Source of the DNA: Kappaphycus alvarezii
Taxonomy: Eukaryota > Rhodophyta > Florideophyceae > Gigartinales > Solieriaceae
Assembly (NCBI GenBank): GCA_002205965.3
Contig: NADL03000566.1
Location: 62,001 to 126,000, forward strand
Reading direction: 5' to 3'
Length of the DNA: 64,000 nt
In this document: piece after piece, positions 26,068 through 35,197 of the stretch
Position numbering within the stretch: position 1 is the first letter of the stretch
Layout of the letters: every line of letters begins with the position of its first letter
The notes under the pieces: generated by a model
Told to the model about the DNA's origin: nothing
Seen by the model: only the letters and a program-made list of their open reading frames with translations
The model's database searches: none
Position numbers and translations under genes: made by a program

Positions 26068-27090
26068 CTAGGGCGAGTGCGGCCACTGACGGGCAAGAAG
26101 CGTGCTCGCATAGTCTACCAGGGGAACCAAACGGCCGTAATCCATCCGGGTGGGACCGAGCACCGTAACACTGGCACCCCGTCCCCCCGGGGTAGCCGTC
26201 CATGCACCCACCGCTGCCAGTCCGAGCATCTCTCGAATCTCATGCTCTGACCCCAACAGCACCTTGACCCCCGGGCCCTCAACGATACGGCTCAAGAGCG
26301 CGAGTAAAGCACCCTTTTCTTCGATGGTGCGAAGGAGGGATTCCAAGCGCCCGAGGTCCGAAAACTCCGGTTGGCAAACCAGATGGGAGTGGCCGCCGAC
26401 ATAGAGTTCGGTCTCAGGCCGAGGCACCACATAATGCCCGATGGTCAAGGCTTGGCGTCGGAGCGTGTCGTATTGGAGTTGGCCGTCCTCGAGTTCGTCC
26501 TCTAGGATCGCGCAAACGTCTTCGAGAGATCGATCGCGCAAACGTTCGTTGAGGTAGTTTTGTATTCGCCGAAGATCGTCCTCGCTCAGATCGAAGTCAA
26601 CCTCGACCATGGTCTGCTGGACCACGCCGTTCGGAGCGACGAAATACGCAGCAAAACGTCCTGGATCGACGCGCATCAGGCCGATTTCTCGAAAACGCGC
26701 CCCGAGGAAGCTCGGTACTGCGACGATGGTGAGCTGGCTGGCCAGGCCGGCGAGGCCTTGGCTCAGTGTCGACGGATTGTAGTGCTCGGCAGCGGCTTCT
26801 AAGCGCGTGCGGTCCCAAGGTCGAAGTTTGGGGTGCAGCAGCTCATCCAAGTAAATGCGCAGACCGTGCTCGGTCGGGACACGACCGGCGGAAGTGTGGG
26901 GTTGGCGCAGAAGTTCGTGCTCTTCGAGTTCCACCATCACGTGGCGAATCGTCGCTGGCGAGGCCTTGAGACCGTTGATGCGCTTCGCGACGGCCAGGGA
27001 ACTGACCGGTGAGCCACTTTCGAGGTAGAGCTCGACCACGGCACGAAGAACCTCGCGATCGCGCTGTTCTCGCATGAATAAATCCGCCAA
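26068..27090 (-). CDS. hrcA: Heat-inducible transcription repressor HrcA
   Basis: A 340-residue repressor of class I heat-shock genes. The N-terminal winged helix shows REQRDREVLRAVVELYLESG and LKASPATIRHVMVELEEH; the GAF-like core and C-terminal part follow. The start is a TTG at 27090, fixed by a strong AAAGGAG 5 bases upstream; the next ATG is five codons in. HrcA normally binds CIRCE (TTAGCACTC-N9-GAGTGCTAA), but I find no CIRCE upstream of this operon or of clpX. The order hrcA-grpE-dnaK-dnaJ is that of HrcA-regulated operons. Confidence 0.94.
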   Translation of the reverse strand: MADLFMREQRDREVLRAVVELYLESGSPVSSLAVAKRINGLKASPATIRHVMVELEEHELLRQPHTSAGRVPTEHGLRIYLDELLHPKLRPWDRTRLEAAAEHYNPSTLSQGLAGLASQLTIVAVPSFLGARFREIGLMRVDPGRFAAYFVAPNGVVQQTMVEVDFDLSEDDLRRIQNYLNERLRDRSLEDVCAILEDELEDGQLQYDTLRRQALTIGHYVVPRPETELYVGGHSHLVCQPEFSDLGRLESLLRTIEEKGALLALLSRIVEGPGVKVLLGSEHEIREMLGLAAVGAWTATPGGRGASVTVLGPTRMDYGRLVPLVDYASTLLARQWPHSP

Positions 27091-27110
27091 AGTCGCTCCT
27101 TTGCCCCGAA

Positions 27111-27138
27111 ATTAGGTTCGGCACGAATTGCCTGTCAA
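27111..27138 (-). promoter_or_regulatory. Predicted sigma-70-type promoter of the hrcA-grpE-dnaK operon
   Basis: On the minus strand TTGACA (27138-27133) is followed after 16 bp by CCTAAT (27116-27111), a four-of-six match to the -10 box. A start near 27104 leaves a leader of about 14 bases containing the AAAGGAG site. The spacer contains a short GGCA/TGCC inverted repeat; no CIRCE is present. Confidence 0.5.
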
Positions 27139-27314
27139 GCCGCTTCCCGGCCCTGTGAATCAAGTAGCCGTCAGGGGCGTCGATCCGTAGGTTAAATGAT
27201 ACGCGAGTCTGGAGCGTTTTGGGGAGCTCGGTTGCGCGGGCCACATTTTTTTCTTTGGTTCGTGGAAAACCCCTCTGCTAGGCTTCCCAGATAGAAGCGC
27301 GTGAAGGAGGTTCG

Positions 27315-28568
27315 GTGCCACGCAAAGACTTCCAGGGAGGTCAGCTGACCTGCTCGTTCTGCGGCAAGAGCCAACGCGAAGTACGCAAGCTCATCGCTGG
27401 CCCAACGGTCTACATCTGCGACGAGTGCATTCGTCTCTGCACGGAGATCATCGAAGAGGAGAGCGAGCGCGAAAGCCAAGATAAAAGTCCGCAGAAACTC
27501 CCCACACCTCAAGAGATCCGCGAATTTTTAGACCAGTACGTGGTGGGCCAATACCGTGCTAAGAAGATGCTCTCGGTCGCCGTTTACAACCACTACAAGC
27601 GCATTGATAATCGAGAAAAGAGTCCCGACGACGGTATCGAGATCGCCAAGTCCAACGTCTTGTTGATCGGGCCCACGGGGACCGGCAAAACGCTTCTCGC
27701 CCAAACTCTGGCTCGCTTGTTGGATGTCCCGTTCACCATCGCCGACGCTACGACCCTGACCGAAGCGGGTTACGTCGGAGAGGACGTCGAAAACATCATT
27801 GCCAATCTTCTTGTCGCTGCCGACAATGACGTCGAGCGGGCCCAGAAAGGTATCGTCTACATCGACGAGATCGATAAGATCGCCAGAAAGGGTGACTCGC
27901 CGTCGATGACGCGGGATGTGTCCGGCGAAGGGGTCCAGCAGGCGCTGTTGAAGATCATCGAAGGGACTCGGGCGAATGTAGCTCCCCGAGGATCCAAAAA
28001 GTACGGTCAATCGGAGATGATCCCGGTCGAAACCGCCAATATTCTGTTCATTTGCGGTGGTAGTTTTACCGGTATCGAACAGACGATTATGAGTCGGGTG
28101 GGGCGACGCGGTTTGGGCTTTGGTGCTGAGATCCAGAAGAAAAAAGAGCGACGCTTAGGTGAGATCTTAAAGAGTACAGAACCAGAGGACCTGACAAAAT
28201 ACGGTCTGATCCCGGAGTTTATCGGTCGCCTACCGGTCATCGCCACCCTGGACGACCTCAATCGCGACGACCTCACCCGCATCCTCACCGAGCCCAAAAA
28301 TGCCCTGATCCGTCAATATCAAAAGCTATTCGCCCTTGAGCGTGTCGAGCTTGAGTTCGATGAAGAAGCGGTGCTGGCGGTTGCGGATCAAGCGATCGCG
28401 TCCAATAGTGGAGCACGAGGCCTGCGCACCATCCTCGAAACGGCGATGCTGGATATCATGTATGAGGTTCCATTCTTGGACGGGATCAAGCAGTGTCGCA
28501 TCACCCCCGGGGTGATCGCTCAGGAGGCGTGGCCGGAACTCGCGTTCGAGGCGAAGAAGTCGGCTTAA
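27315..28568 (+). CDS. clpX: ATP-dependent Clp protease ATPase subunit ClpX
   Basis: A 417-residue AAA+ unfoldase for ClpP. The N-terminal zinc domain has CSFC and CDECIRLC. The AAA+ module has Walker A GPTGTGKT near residue 119, Walker [11 protein letters not shown], and the pore loop in GYVGEDVEN. The C-terminal domain ends after [18 protein letters not shown]. The start is GTG at 27315, decided by GAAGGAGG ending 4 bases upstream. It is divergent from hrcA and is not next to clpP or tig, the common arrangement elsewhere. Confidence 0.97.
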   Translation: MPRKDFQGGQLTCSFCGKSQREVRKLIAGPTVYICDECIRLCTEIIEEESERESQDKSPQKLPTPQEIREFLDQYVVGQYRAKKMLSVAVYNHYKRIDNREKSPDDGIEIAKSNVLLIGPTGTGKTLLAQTLARLLDVPFTIADATTLTEAGYVGEDVENIIANLLVAADNDVERAQKGIVYIDEIDKIARKGDSPSMTRDVSGEGVQQALLKIIEGTRANVAPRGSKKYGQSEMIPVETANILFICGGSFTGIEQTIMSRVGRRGLGFGAEIQKKKERRLGEILKSTEPEDLTKYGLIPEFIGRLPVIATLDDLNRDDLTRILTEPKNALIRQYQKLFALERVELEFDEEAVLAVADQAIASNSGARGLRTILETAMLDIMYEVPFLDGIKQCRITPGVIAQEAWPELAFEAKKSA

Positions 28569-28595
28569 TCGGGAGGGGCAGGTGATGGAGGCATC

Positions 28596-30005
28596 ATGGC
28601 CCGAGCGTTCGCGGCCATCGATATTGGCTCGACGGCGACACGGCTGCGCATGGTCCGGCTTTGTGCCTCGGGAACGATTTTAGACGAAGAGCGCGAGCGC
28701 TACCCCATCGCGCTCGGTGCGGATGTCTACCGAGCGGGTGTAGTCCAACCCGAAACCCAAGCGCGCTTTCTTCAGGCTTTCGCGCATATCTCTAGGCGAT
28801 TGAGTGGCTTCGGGGTCGAGGCTCGACGGGTGGTTGCTACCGCGGCCCTTCGTGACGCGCGCAACCGCGATGAGGTCACAGGCCAGGTCTACGATGCCCA
28901 CGGTATTCATATCGATGTGATCAGCCGAGCCGAGGAGATGGAGCTTTCGCGCCACGCTTTGGTTCGAGCGCTTGGGTTTGCGGAATCCGACAGCCTTCTC
29001 ATCGACCTTGGCGGCGGCAGTCTCGAACTCATGGGGGTTGATGAAGGCCGCGGGATTTCTCTGGGTCTTGGGAGCTTGGTACTTGCCGAGCGGTTTCCGG
29101 CGCTCAAAGGGGCATGTTCGAAACTCATCATCCGTGCGGCGAGCTCCTACGTTGTGCGGGAGTTGATAAGCCATGCATTGCGTGTGAAGCCCTCGCGATG
29201 CATCGGAACGGGCGGAAATCTCCAGATTCTGGCAAAGCTGCTGCCCGGCGCGGCGGGTCTGTGGCCGCGCATTGATCTCGAGCAAGTAGATCCGCTCATC
29301 GACACCTTGGCGGACCTCGATGCCGAGTCACGGGCGGAGCGTTTTGGGATGCGATGCGACCGGGCCGAGGGGCTTCTGCCGGTGGCGGTGATCCTCGCTG
29401 AGCTGCGTCGGCACTACGCGCTGACATCGATCATTGTGCCGGGTACCGGCATTCGCGAAGCGATTTTGCAGCAGCTTTCGTCCCGTGCGCCGGGATTGCC
29501 GCTCGATGATTATCTCGAACGCAATCACGTGGATTGCACTCCCGCGAGGCGACGGGCTCGCCTGGCTCTTGGGCTTTTTCGCTTGCTCACGCCGGTTCAC
29601 CAGCTTTGGCCAACGGCGTGTCCTACGTTGGAGCTCGCCGCATTCGGCTGTGAGCTTGGCAAGTCGGTTGATGAGACCGATGTCCTTCGCCACGGCTCTT
29701 ATCTGATCCGCCATTTACGGCATGTGGATTTGCCGCTTTCGACCCGCAGCTTAGCGGTAGCCGTTTTTCGTTATGCTTACGGGGCACGAAGACCATCGCG
29801 GGAAGGCGACGTCGAGCGCGAGCGGGCCACGCGTATTCTGGGAGCGATCTTGGAGGTGGCCTCGCGCGCCGAGCCCCATGCGAAGCCGGAAGAATTGCGG
29901 GCAGACCTGACGGGTACCCATCTGTCGGTGGCGATGGGCGTAGGTTACGAACGCCGTTGGCCACGGCTTGAGCGCGCCCTCGGTCGTCGTCTTGCCATCA
30001 GTTGA
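28596..30005 (+). CDS. Exopolyphosphatase / guanosine pentaphosphatase (Ppx/GppA family)
   Basis: A 469-residue member of the actin-like ASKHA phosphatases, which hydrolyse polyphosphate or pppGpp. The phosphate-binding loops are visible as AIDIGSTATRLRMV at the N-terminus and LLIDLGGGSLELMG near residue 135, with CIGTGGNLQILAKL in the middle. The C-terminal third looks like the helical HD-type extension of Ppx proteins (ALGLFRLLTPVHQLW). Ppx and GppA cannot be told apart by eye. It starts 27 bases after clpX on the same strand. Confidence 0.85.
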   Translation: MARAFAAIDIGSTATRLRMVRLCASGTILDEERERYPIALGADVYRAGVVQPETQARFLQAFAHISRRLSGFGVEARRVVATAALRDARNRDEVTGQVYDAHGIHIDVISRAEEMELSRHALVRALGFAESDSLLIDLGGGSLELMGVDEGRGISLGLGSLVLAERFPALKGACSKLIIRAASSYVVRELISHALRVKPSRCIGTGGNLQILAKLLPGAAGLWPRIDLEQVDPLIDTLADLDAESRAERFGMRCDRAEGLLPVAVILAELRRHYALTSIIVPGTGIREAILQQLSSRAPGLPLDDYLERNHVDCTPARRRARLALGLFRLLTPVHQLWPTACPTLELAAFGCELGKSVDETDVLRHGSYLIRHLRHVDLPLSTRSLAVAVFRYAYGARRPSREGDVERERATRILGAILEVASRAEPHAKPEELRADLTGTHLSVAMGVGYERRWPRLERALGRRLAIS

Positions 30006-30086
30006 GCGCGCCCTCCAAGGGGAGGTCGGGATCCGGGTTGCACAACCTAATGGCGAATCTGCATGCACTCGACTAAGGTGGTAGCT

Positions 30087-32360
30087 ATGGTTGGCAAGCA
30101 TGGAGTTGGGTGGCTCGACGACGTTACGGGACGGATGCATAAGGCTTATCGTGCCGACAAAAACCTGTTGTCATTTCGGGATTACTTTGCCCTGGTCCTC
30201 AGTGAACCGCCGCGACACCTGCGCTCATCCGCCCAGTATCTCGTCGATATGATGGACCACTATGGACGTGAGCAGATCGAGCTTCCTACCGGTTCACACA
30301 CTCGCTTCTCTTTATTCGATGGACTCTTCGGTGATCTCGATGGACTCGTTTCTGGCCATGAGCTGGTGCAAAATACGCTTTATCGTATCTTCGCTAACTT
30401 CGCCCGGCAGGGCCGGGTCAACAAGTTGGTGTTGCTCCATGGTCCCAATGGCTCGGCGAAGAGCTCGATCGTGCGAGCGCTGATGAGCGGTCTTGAAGCC
30501 TACTCAAGGCTCACCGAGGGTGCGCTCTACAGCTTCAATTGGATTTTTCCTTCGGAGCGAATCGCCGCCAGCGGGATTGGTTTCTCCGGCAGCGATCGAC
30601 ATCGAGGCAGCGGCGCCAGAAGAGGGTTTGCCCACCTGGGGCCAGAGGATATCGATGCGCGCATCCCTGCAGAGATGCATGATCATCCGATTTTTCTTAT
30701 CCCTCGTGATCAACGCCAGGAGCTGCTTGGAGAGCTTCTACCCGAGCCCGATGAGCATGAGTCGCTCGAACAGCCCACAACCGCGCTGAGCGAGTATCTG
30801 AAAAACGGAGACCTGTCGTACAAGTCGCGCCAGATCTTTGATGCGCTGCTGGCGAGCTATGAGGGTGATGTGGACCGTGTTCTCGACCATATTCAGGTCG
30901 AGCGTTTCTATCTCTCGAAGCGTTATCGCGAAGGTATCGCCACCATTGAGCCTCAGATGTCTGTTGATGCTAGGATTCAACAGCTGACTGCCGACCGTTC
31001 CCTGGCCTCGCTTCCGAGCGCGCTCCAGCACATTTCCTTATTTGAGCCCTCGGGCCCCTTGGTAGACTCCAATCGGGGACTTCTCGAATTCAGTGACTTG
31101 CTCAAACGGCCGGTTGAGGCTTTCAAGTACTTATTGGCAACGGTCGAAACGACCACCGTGTCGATGGAATCGTTTTTGCTCCACCTCGACGTTGTCATGA
31201 TCGCATCGACAAACGAGACCTACCTCGACGCGTTCAAGGAACATCCCGACTGGCCGTCCTTTAAGGGTCGTTTGGAGCTGGTGAAGGTTCCGTATCTCGT
31301 CCGCTATACGGATGAACGCACCATCTACGAAACCCAGGTGACCTCGCGCGTTGTGGGCAAACATATCGCTCCTCATGCGATCGCGGTCGCGGCCCATTGG
31401 GCGGTGTTGACCCGAATGCGCAAGAACGATCGGTCGCTTTACCACGATGATGTTGCGGAGATTGTTGACTCGCTTACCCCGATGGACAAGCTCCGCCTCT
31501 ACGACCGAGGCGAGGTTCCTGAGCGGTTGGCATCCACGGATGCGCGCGAGCTACGGCAACTTCTGGGTGAGCTCTACCGCGAGTCATTGAGCTACCCTAA
31601 CTATGAGGGACGTTTCGGTGCGAGTGCTCGAGAGATCCGCACGGCCTTGCTGAACGCCGCCCACCATTCAGGCTATGAGTACCTGAGCCCACTGGCGGTC
31701 TTCGACGAGCTCAGAGACATTCTGCGATCCAAAGGGGTTTATGAGTTCTTGCAGCAGGAGATTGTGGGCACGTACCATGATCACCGTCGCTTTCTCGAGC
31801 AAACCGAAGCGCTCTACCGAGGTTGGGTTGACGACGAAGTTCGTGAGTCGATGGGGTTGGCCCCCGAGGAGAGCTACGACGAGCTTTTTGAGCGCTACGT
31901 GAACCACGTGTCCCATCACGTCAAACGGGAAAAGCTCTACGATCCGGTCTCCGGCGACTCCTACGACCCCGACAAGCGCTTTATGATGGAAATAGAAGAC
32001 GTGCTCATGGGGGAAGGGGAGACGAATGATGAATTTCGTCATGCCGTGATCGGCACCATCGGTGCACGGGCTCTCGAGGCCCCGGGTGAGAAGCCCGACT
32101 ATCGCGTGATCTTTAAGAGCCATCTGCAAAAACTCCGCGACGATTTTTATGAAAAACGACGTCAGGTGGTGGAAAAACGCATCGATGGCTTTCTCACCTT
32201 CACGGCACCGGGTGTCACCGATGCCGAGCGTGTGCTTGATCCCAAGGAAATCAAGCGCGCCGAAGCCATGCTTCGAGAGCTGATAGAACGCTTCGGTTAT
32301 CGGCGAGATAGTGCGCGAGATACCGTTGCCTACCTCCTGAAGAATAAATATGCAGCATAG
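30087..32360 (+). CDS. prkA: PrkA-family AAA+ serine protein kinase
   Basis: A 757-residue PrkA-like protein. The AAA+ part has Walker A GPNGSAKSS near residue 119 and VVMIASTNETYLDAFKEH near 370; the C-terminal PrkA kinase domain includes YVNHVSHHVKREKLYDP and AVIGTIGARALE. E. coli YeaG is about 640 residues; the extra length here is mainly between Walker A and the sensor region. PrkA proteins act in stress and stationary-phase signalling; a protease-like role has also been proposed for some. The usual partners YeaH and SpoVR are absent; a universal stress protein gene follows. I prefer ATG at 30087, which gives GKHGVGWLDD, over one at 30063. Confidence 0.88.
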   Translation: MVGKHGVGWLDDVTGRMHKAYRADKNLLSFRDYFALVLSEPPRHLRSSAQYLVDMMDHYGREQIELPTGSHTRFSLFDGLFGDLDGLVSGHELVQNTLYRIFANFARQGRVNKLVLLHGPNGSAKSSIVRALMSGLEAYSRLTEGALYSFNWIFPSERIAASGIGFSGSDRHRGSGARRGFAHLGPEDIDARIPAEMHDHPIFLIPRDQRQELLGELLPEPDEHESLEQPTTALSEYLKNGDLSYKSRQIFDALLASYEGDVDRVLDHIQVERFYLSKRYREGIATIEPQMSVDARIQQLTADRSLASLPSALQHISLFEPSGPLVDSNRGLLEFSDLLKRPVEAFKYLLATVETTTVSMESFLLHLDVVMIASTNETYLDAFKEHPDWPSFKGRLELVKVPYLVRYTDERTIYETQVTSRVVGKHIAPHAIAVAAHWAVLTRMRKNDRSLYHDDVAEIVDSLTPMDKLRLYDRGEVPERLASTDARELRQLLGELYRESLSYPNYEGRFGASAREIRTALLNAAHHSGYEYLSPLAVFDELRDILRSKGVYEFLQQEIVGTYHDHRRFLEQTEALYRGWVDDEVRESMGLAPEESYDELFERYVNHVSHHVKREKLYDPVSGDSYDPDKRFMMEIEDVLMGEGETNDEFRHAVIGTIGARALEAPGEKPDYRVIFKSHLQKLRDDFYEKRRQVVEKRIDGFLTFTAPGVTDAERVLDPKEIKRAEAMLRELIERFGYRRDSARDTVAYLLKNKYAA

Positions 32361-32397
32361 TGACCATGCGTAAATCGGTGAGGGGGCTCTTGCCGCG

Positions 32398-32835
32398 ATG
32401 AGCGACAAACAAAAAAAATTGCTGGTTCCGTTTTCCTTCACACCGAAGAGCGCAATGGCGTTGGAATTTGCCTTGCGTCTCAGTCAGAGCTTCGAAGCAT
32501 CCATTTATTTGTTCCATGTGTATGAAGAGAAGTCGTCAGATTTCCGAAAAATGGACAAGCAGAATCAAGAGTACCTTGAGCGAATGAAACATATCGTCGT
32601 CACGGTGGTGAACCGTCTTCAAAGCCAAGGCTTGAGTCACACCGTAGACAGTGTGTTTCGACGTATCGCCAACGGTAGGCCGTCGGTTGAGATCCTCAAG
32701 ATGGCCGGTGGCATCAGCGCGGACATGATCATCATGGGGGCGCCGGAATCCGCTGCATTTACCAAGCTGGTTGCGAAGTGCCCTTGTACGTTGGTGCTGG
32801 TGAAGGAAAAAGACCCTGCCTTTGTCATGGTCTGA
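32398..32835 (+). CDS. Universal stress protein (UspA family)
   Basis: A 145-residue UspA-fold protein. The N-terminal strand KLLVPFSFTPKSAMALEFAL and the later ADMIIMGAPES are typical. The usual ATP-binding motif G-x2-G-x9-G(S/T) is not complete: after MGAPES the second glycine is missing (FTKLVAKCPCTLVLV), so nucleotide binding is doubtful. It follows prkA by 37 bases on the same strand. A stress role is known for the family only in general terms. Confidence 0.8.
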   Translation: MSDKQKKLLVPFSFTPKSAMALEFALRLSQSFEASIYLFHVYEEKSSDFRKMDKQNQEYLERMKHIVVTVVNRLQSQGLSHTVDSVFRRIANGRPSVEILKMAGGISADMIIMGAPESAAFTKLVAKCPCTLVLVKEKDPAFVMV

Positions 32836-32847
32836 GCTGAGTGCATC

Positions 32848-33321
32848 ATGACGGATACCCCCGATTACGCCGCGATCTTGGGCACCTTGGCCGAGGATGA
32901 GTTTCCTCACGTGCTGGCGGCCTCGGCGCGGCGCTCGCGCGAAGATTATTTTGCCCGCTACGGGATCAAGGCGCCGAAGGAGCGTGGATTTGCCAAGCCC
33001 GGTGCCAAGAATCAGGCGCGCGCCCGAGCGCTGCGTGCGGCGTTGATGGAAATGCCCGATGCCGAGCTCGCCGAGGAGATCCTCCGGGCCTATTTGCTGC
33101 AGCGTCGCGAGATGCTCAGCGCAGCCCTCGATCACCTCAAAATCGAACACGTCGACGGCTTAACCGAGTCCGACGAGGTCAATCGCTTTAAAAAACTCAG
33201 TGGCGGTGCCTTAAAGGCGCTCTGTGAAGAGCTTCGCGCTGTGGCATCTGCTGGAGATATCCGCCTCTATCTGAGGTACATGGGGACTGATACCAAGGAG
33301 GTCGAGCGAACCCTCGGTTAA
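32848..33321 (+). CDS. Hypothetical protein, 157 residues
   Basis: I do not recognise this protein. It is soluble, rich in Ala, Glu, Arg and Leu, and probably all-helical, with no signal peptide, membrane segment or cysteine cluster (one Cys). It has heptad-like stretches such as AELAEEILRAYLLQRREML. It starts 12 bases after the universal stress protein stop and is followed closely by a PAP2 gene, so it is probably co-transcribed. Codon use is like its neighbours, which supports it as a real gene. Confidence 0.7.
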   Translation: MTDTPDYAAILGTLAEDEFPHVLAASARRSREDYFARYGIKAPKERGFAKPGAKNQARARALRAALMEMPDAELAEEILRAYLLQRREMLSAALDHLKIEHVDGLTESDEVNRFKKLSGGALKALCEELRAVASAGDIRLYLRYMGTDTKEVERTLG

Positions 33322-33366
33322 GCGGGACTTGTGTTCGAGCGCCCTGTGCGGAATCAAGATGGAGCT

Positions 33367-34188
33367 ATGCTCTACACCGTGTTGTTCATCGCCCTCGCTT
33401 CGAGTGAGTTTGGTCTCGACCCTACAAATAAGACGGTTAGTACTCAGGGTCGGCAAGAACTCGATGTCGACCTGTATTGGGAGATCGGCGCTCTCGCTCT
33501 CACCGCGGGGACCTACGGTCTTCAAGCATGGATCGGGTCCCGAGAAGACGGCTTTCCCGTTTGGGATTCGGCAGGCCGTTTCGATCGATGGGTGCGCGAC
33601 GAACTTGCGGCCACCGATGCCGACGGGCGCGGCAGGGCGCTCGAGCTGAGCGATGGGCTCCTCTTTGGAGTGCTTCCCGCGGGGTTCGTTCTGGTTGAGG
33701 CCTATGACATCGCCTTTGACGAGGGGACTTTCGCAGGCGCGGCGCTCGATCTTTATACGACGCTCGTCGGCGGTTTTTTGGCCGTGCAAATCAGCCAGGT
33801 TTGGAAACGCACGCTTCAGCGTTCGCGCCCCGGGGTATTCCCGGTTGGGGACCGCGAGGTGGGTCTGGGTTCGGTTCACTCGTTTCCTTCCGGCCATGCG
33901 ATGAACGCGTCGGCCTTCGCGGCGAGCTTCGTGACCCAACGTTATCTCCGTAACGACCCGTACTGGCCTTGGTATGCCGGGGTGTTTGGCGGCCTCTCGA
34001 TCGCGACAGGGATCGCGCGATTGAGAAGCAACAACCACTGGGCGACCGACGTCGCAGCGGGTCTCGCGATGGGGACGGTGATTGGCATCGTCTATCCATT
34101 GTTGACCCGTGTTCCGCGCGACGCTGACGACGGTGCGATCAATTTTTTGGTGAGCCCGGGTGGTGGGCAATTCATGATGACCTTCTAG
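33367..34188 (+). CDS. PAP2-family phosphatase, probably membrane-associated or exported
   Basis: About 273 residues. The PAP2 active site has all three parts: KRTLQRSRPG, FPSGHAMNASAFAASF and RLRSNNHWATD. The N-terminus MLYTVLFIALASS resembles a signal peptide; other hydrophobic segments follow. An upstream in-frame GTG at 33331 adds 12 residues, and neither start has a well-spaced ribosome-binding site. It is a different subgroup from the PAP2 gene at 11.8-12.3 kb: longer, with PSGH rather than PSSH. Substrate unknown; lipid phosphates are typical for the family. Confidence 0.82.
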   Translation: MLYTVLFIALASSEFGLDPTNKTVSTQGRQELDVDLYWEIGALALTAGTYGLQAWIGSREDGFPVWDSAGRFDRWVRDELAATDADGRGRALELSDGLLFGVLPAGFVLVEAYDIAFDEGTFAGAALDLYTTLVGGFLAVQISQVWKRTLQRSRPGVFPVGDREVGLGSVHSFPSGHAMNASAFAASFVTQRYLRNDPYWPWYAGVFGGLSIATGIARLRSNNHWATDVAAGLAMGTVIGIVYPLLTRVPRDADDGAINFLVSPGGGQFMMTF

Positions 34189-34198
34189 ACCCGCGGTG

Positions 34199-35197
34199 AT
34201 GAACGTCCACGATCTGCAAGAGTTGCTCGACCACAAGACCAAGCCTGTCGGTTCGCTCGGGCGAATGGAGTCTTTGGCCGTGCAGGTGGCGGCGGTGCTC
34301 GGGAAGGCGGAAGTAGGCGCCCTTGACACCTCCCTGACGATTTTCGCCGCCGACCACGGCATCGCTGTCGAGGGGGTTTCGGCGTATCCTCAGGAGGTGA
34401 CCGGCCAAATGGTCGCCAACTTCTTGGCGAAAGGTGCGGCGGCCAATGCGATCGCGAATGAATTCGCGATCCCGCTCGCAGTCGTTGACTGCGGCTTAAA
34501 GCATCGTCTGCCCGCGGCAGATGACCTTATCGATATGCGCTTAGGCCCGGGCACCGCCAACAGCGCCGTCGGACCCGCGATGTCGCATGATCTCGCTGAG
34601 CGGGCGCTAAGCCAGGGGCGGTCGTACGCCCGATCGCTTCCGAGCGCCATTGCCTGCTTCGGTGAGATGGGCATTGCCAACACGTCGTCGGCGGCGTTGC
34701 TCGCGCATAAATTGAGCGCGATCCCGTTGTGTGAGCTTGTTGGACGCGGGACCGGAGTAGACGATGAGGGGTTCGAGCACAAACGAACAGTGCTTCAACG
34801 AGCAGCGCTACGCACCGGCAGGCTCGGCCCATTGGATGCCCTGGCTGAAGTTGGCGGCTTTGAAATCGGGACCCTGGCCGGTGCTGTACTCGGCGCAGCC
34901 GCAGCGCGTAAGGTCGTCGTCGTCGATGGGTTTATCGCAAGCGTCGCATCGGCTCTGGCCCTGGCGCTCGAGCCGGATTGCCGCCCGTCGTTGATCTACG
35001 CCCATCAATCGGCCGAGCTGGGGCACCGAGCGCTGCTCGAATGGCTTGAGGTCAAACCCTTGCTCGATCTGGACATGCGGCTTGGCGAAGGAACCGGAGC
35101 CTTGCTCGCGGTACCGCTCATACGCGCAAGTGTCGCACTCTTCGGCATGGCGAGTTTTTCAGACGCCGGGGTTTCTCGTCGATCGGCGGAGGCGTAA
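34199..35197 (+). CDS. cobT: Nicotinate-nucleotide-dimethylbenzimidazole phosphoribosyltransferase CobT
   Basis: Makes alpha-ribazole phosphate from dimethylbenzimidazole and nicotinate mononucleotide for the lower ligand of cobalamin. The sequence shows LDHKTKPVGSLGRMES at the N-terminus, FAADHGIAVEGVSAYPQEVT, GEMGIANTSSAA, and the catalytic glutamate region RLGEGTGALLA near the C-terminus. A GTG directly before the ATG at 34199 is possible. It overlaps cobS by one base (TAATG) and starts 10 bases after the PAP2 gene. Confidence 0.95.
   Translation: MNVHDLQELLDHKTKPVGSLGRMESLAVQVAAVLGKAEVGALDTSLTIFAADHGIAVEGVSAYPQEVTGQMVANFLAKGAAANAIANEFAIPLAVVDCGLKHRLPAADDLIDMRLGPGTANSAVGPAMSHDLAERALSQGRSYARSLPSAIACFGEMGIANTSSAALLAHKLSAIPLCELVGRGTGVDDEGFEHKRTVLQRAALRTGRLGPLDALAEVGGFEIGTLAGAVLGAAAARKVVVVDGFIASVASALALALEPDCRPSLIYAHQSAELGHRALLEWLEVKPLLDLDMRLGEGTGALLAVPLIRASVALFGMASFSDAGVSRRSAEA

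Noticed and set aside
27091-27314. A CIRCE element between hrcA and clpX
   Set aside because: No TTAGCACTC-N9-GAGTGCTAA or close variant on either strand; only a short GGCA/TGCC repeat is present.
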